A stretch of 13,984 nucleotides of DNA from JANWLD01 sp035700225 (GTDB lineage Bacteria; Patescibacteriota; Saccharimonadia; Saccharimonadales; 2-12-FULL-41-12): positions 1 to 13,984 of the forward strand of contig DASSOT010000026.1 of NCBI GenBank assembly GCA_035700225.1, read 5' to 3'. Made by a program: the position numbers and the translations under genes. The first letter of the stretch is position 1; each line of letters begins with the position of its first letter. The notes below the pieces were generated by a model. The model was given only the letters and a program-made list of their open reading frames with translations, had not been told where the DNA came from and searched no databases. This document shows, in pieces, positions 12,944 through 13,984 of the stretch.

Positions 12944-13984
12944 GTGGCGCAAACAAGCGGTTCTCAAAAATCAGGGTATGTCATCAGGGCGGTACGCAAC
13001 GTGGCGATATTGGCGCTGTTTTTCTTCGGCGGGATAGCTTTCGGCGACCAGCATCCGGGCTTTTTGAGCGACCTTACCGGCAACCGCTCCGTACAGAAAG
13101 AGAATCTGCCATCCAGGCTTGATTATTCCGGTGTGGAGGAGGTTTACTCTAAACTCAAGACGAATTTTGACGGTCAGCTGAATGCAAGCGAGCTGGAAGA
13201 CGGGCTCAAGGAAGGCTTGGTCAAGGCCGCCGGCGACCCCTATACCGAGTATCTCAACGCCAAAGAAAGTAAAGACTTCCAGGAACAACTGGACGGCTCA
13301 TTCGAGGGCATAGGCGCCGAACTTGGTAAAGAGAAACAGTCCATAGTCATAGTTTCGCCTATAGAAGGCTTTCCCGCAGACAAAGCTGGTCTGAAATCTA
13401 AAGACATCATATCCGAAATAGACGGTGAGAGCGCGTTCGATATGAGTATCGAGCAGGCAGTTCAGAAAATTCGTGGGCCAAAGGGTACGAAGGTCAAGCT
13501 GGGGATCATACGCGGTAGCGAGAAGCTGGATTTTGAAATCACGCGTTCGACCATAAAAGTCCCGAGTGTTACCAAAGAAGTAGTCGCCGGAAACATCGGC
13601 GTCATCAAGATAAGCCGGTTCGGCGACGACACGGTGGATTTGGCAACGAAATACGCCAATGAACTCAAGCAGAAGAATGTTCAAGGCGTCATATTGGACC
13701 TGCGGGGCAACCCCGGCGGGCTTTTGGATGCCGCTGTGGGCGTATCCAGCCTCTGGCTGAAAAAGGGCGACACCATATTACAGGAAAAGCGCGGCGGCGA
13801 GGTCATAAAGACATACTTTGCCAGAGGCAACCCGGTGCTGGAGGGCGTGCCGACAGTCGTATTGATAGACGAGGGCAGTGCCAGCGCCAGCGAGATTACA
13901 GCGGGAGCCTTGCGTGACAACAACTCTGCGACTCTGTTGGGAACCAAAAGCTATGGCAAAGGTAGCGTGCAGGAAGTGCTGAAT
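12944..13984 (+). CDS. Membrane-anchored PDZ / S41 C-terminal processing protease (3' truncated)
   Basis: Open to the window end, 347 residues visible. The GTG start is chosen from its ribosome-binding site and because the frame begins just before a hydrophobic anchor (about 16-34, containing NVAILALFFFGGIAFG). A PDZ domain (about 118-200, with GSFEGIGAEL, SPIEGFPADKAGLKSKDIISEIDG and IRGPKGTKVKL) is followed by the S41 core: GVILDLRGNPGGLLDAAV, then DEGSASASEI with the catalytic Ser314 and SYGKGSVQ with Lys339 and Gln343. Ser and Lys are 25 apart, as in Tsp and CtpB. The family trims or degrades extracytoplasmic proteins, some of them peptidoglycan hydrolases. The adjacent CHAP hydrolase is a plausible substrate, by context only. 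The gene is separated from it by a terminator and has its own promoter. Confidence 0.95.
   Translation, partial: MAQTSGSQKSGYVIRAVRNVAILALFFFGGIAFGDQHPGFLSDLTGNRSVQKENLPSRLDYSGVEEVYSKLKTNFDGQLNASELEDGLKEGLVKAAGDPYTEYLNAKESKDFQEQLDGSFEGIGAELGKEKQSIVIVSPIEGFPADKAGLKSKDIISEIDGESAFDMSIEQAVQKIRGPKGTKVKLGIIRGSEKLDFEITRSTIKVPSVTKEVVAGNIGVIKISRFGDDTVDLATKYANELKQKNVQGVILDLRGNPGGLLDAAVGVSSLWLKKGDTILQEKRGGEVIKTYFARGNPVLEGVPTVVLIDEGSASASEITAGALRDNNSATLLGTKSYGKGSVQEVLN

Noticed and set aside
1..13984. CRISPR array, tRNA, rRNA, insertion sequence or phage genes
   Set aside because: No regularly spaced repeats, no tRNA TTCRA-type arm with a CCA end, no rRNA-like conserved stretches, and no transposase or integrase motifs were seen by eye on either strand.

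Overview
The window is a compact, gene-dense bacterial segment with about 50% GC by eye. Twelve protein genes are visible, two of them cut by the window ends; no tRNA, rRNA, CRISPR array or recognisable insertion sequence was seen. The gene set (seryl-tRNA synthetase, short HPF, SecA, lone M16 peptidase, RF2, FtsE, FtsX, a PcsB-like CHAP hydrolase, a CtpA-type S41 protease), the very short spacers, the frequent AUA and AGA/AGG codons and the near absence of Shine-Dalgarno sites at several genes suggest a Patescibacteria/CPR genome, perhaps Candidatus Saccharibacteria. That lineage is inference from gene order and style, not from a search. RF2 is present and no gene contains an in-frame UGA, so the standard code applies, not the UGA=Gly code of Gracilibacteria/Absconditabacteria.

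Left part (1-6366, + strand): the 3' part of a PD-(D/E)XK nuclease with two CxxC pairs; serS and hpf, translationally coupled through ATGA; secA; and an M16 zinc peptidase. Middle (6349-7896, - strand): one unrecognised 515-aa acidic protein. It overlaps the M16 gene tail-to-tail by 18 bp and is divergent from prfB.

Right part (7967-13984, + strand): prfB, ftsE and ftsX are tightly packed, followed by an unrecognised 165-aa protein, a secreted coiled-coil/CHAP peptidoglycan hydrolase with a long structured leader, a strong intrinsic terminator, and a membrane-anchored PDZ/S41 protease cut by the window end. FtsEX is known in streptococci and mycobacteria to activate coiled-coil hydrolases of the PcsB/RipC type across the membrane, so ftsE-ftsX-CHAP reads as a division-linked wall-cleavage module. 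The S41 protease may be a processing partner (inference).

Regulatory reading: serS, the 515-aa gene, prfB and ftsE each have a -10 hexamer only 7-10 nt before the start codon, which predicts leaderless mRNAs. secA, the 165-aa gene, the CHAP gene and the S41 gene have real 5' leaders with purine-rich ribosome-binding sequences. Two spots stand out. One is the 70-bp divergent prfB / 515-aa promoter, where a single palindromic TTGCAA is well spaced to serve as -35 in both directions. The other is the roughly 270-nt leader of the CHAP hydrolase gene, which contains several hairpins and a 12-codon upstream ORF with a better ribosome-binding site than the main gene.
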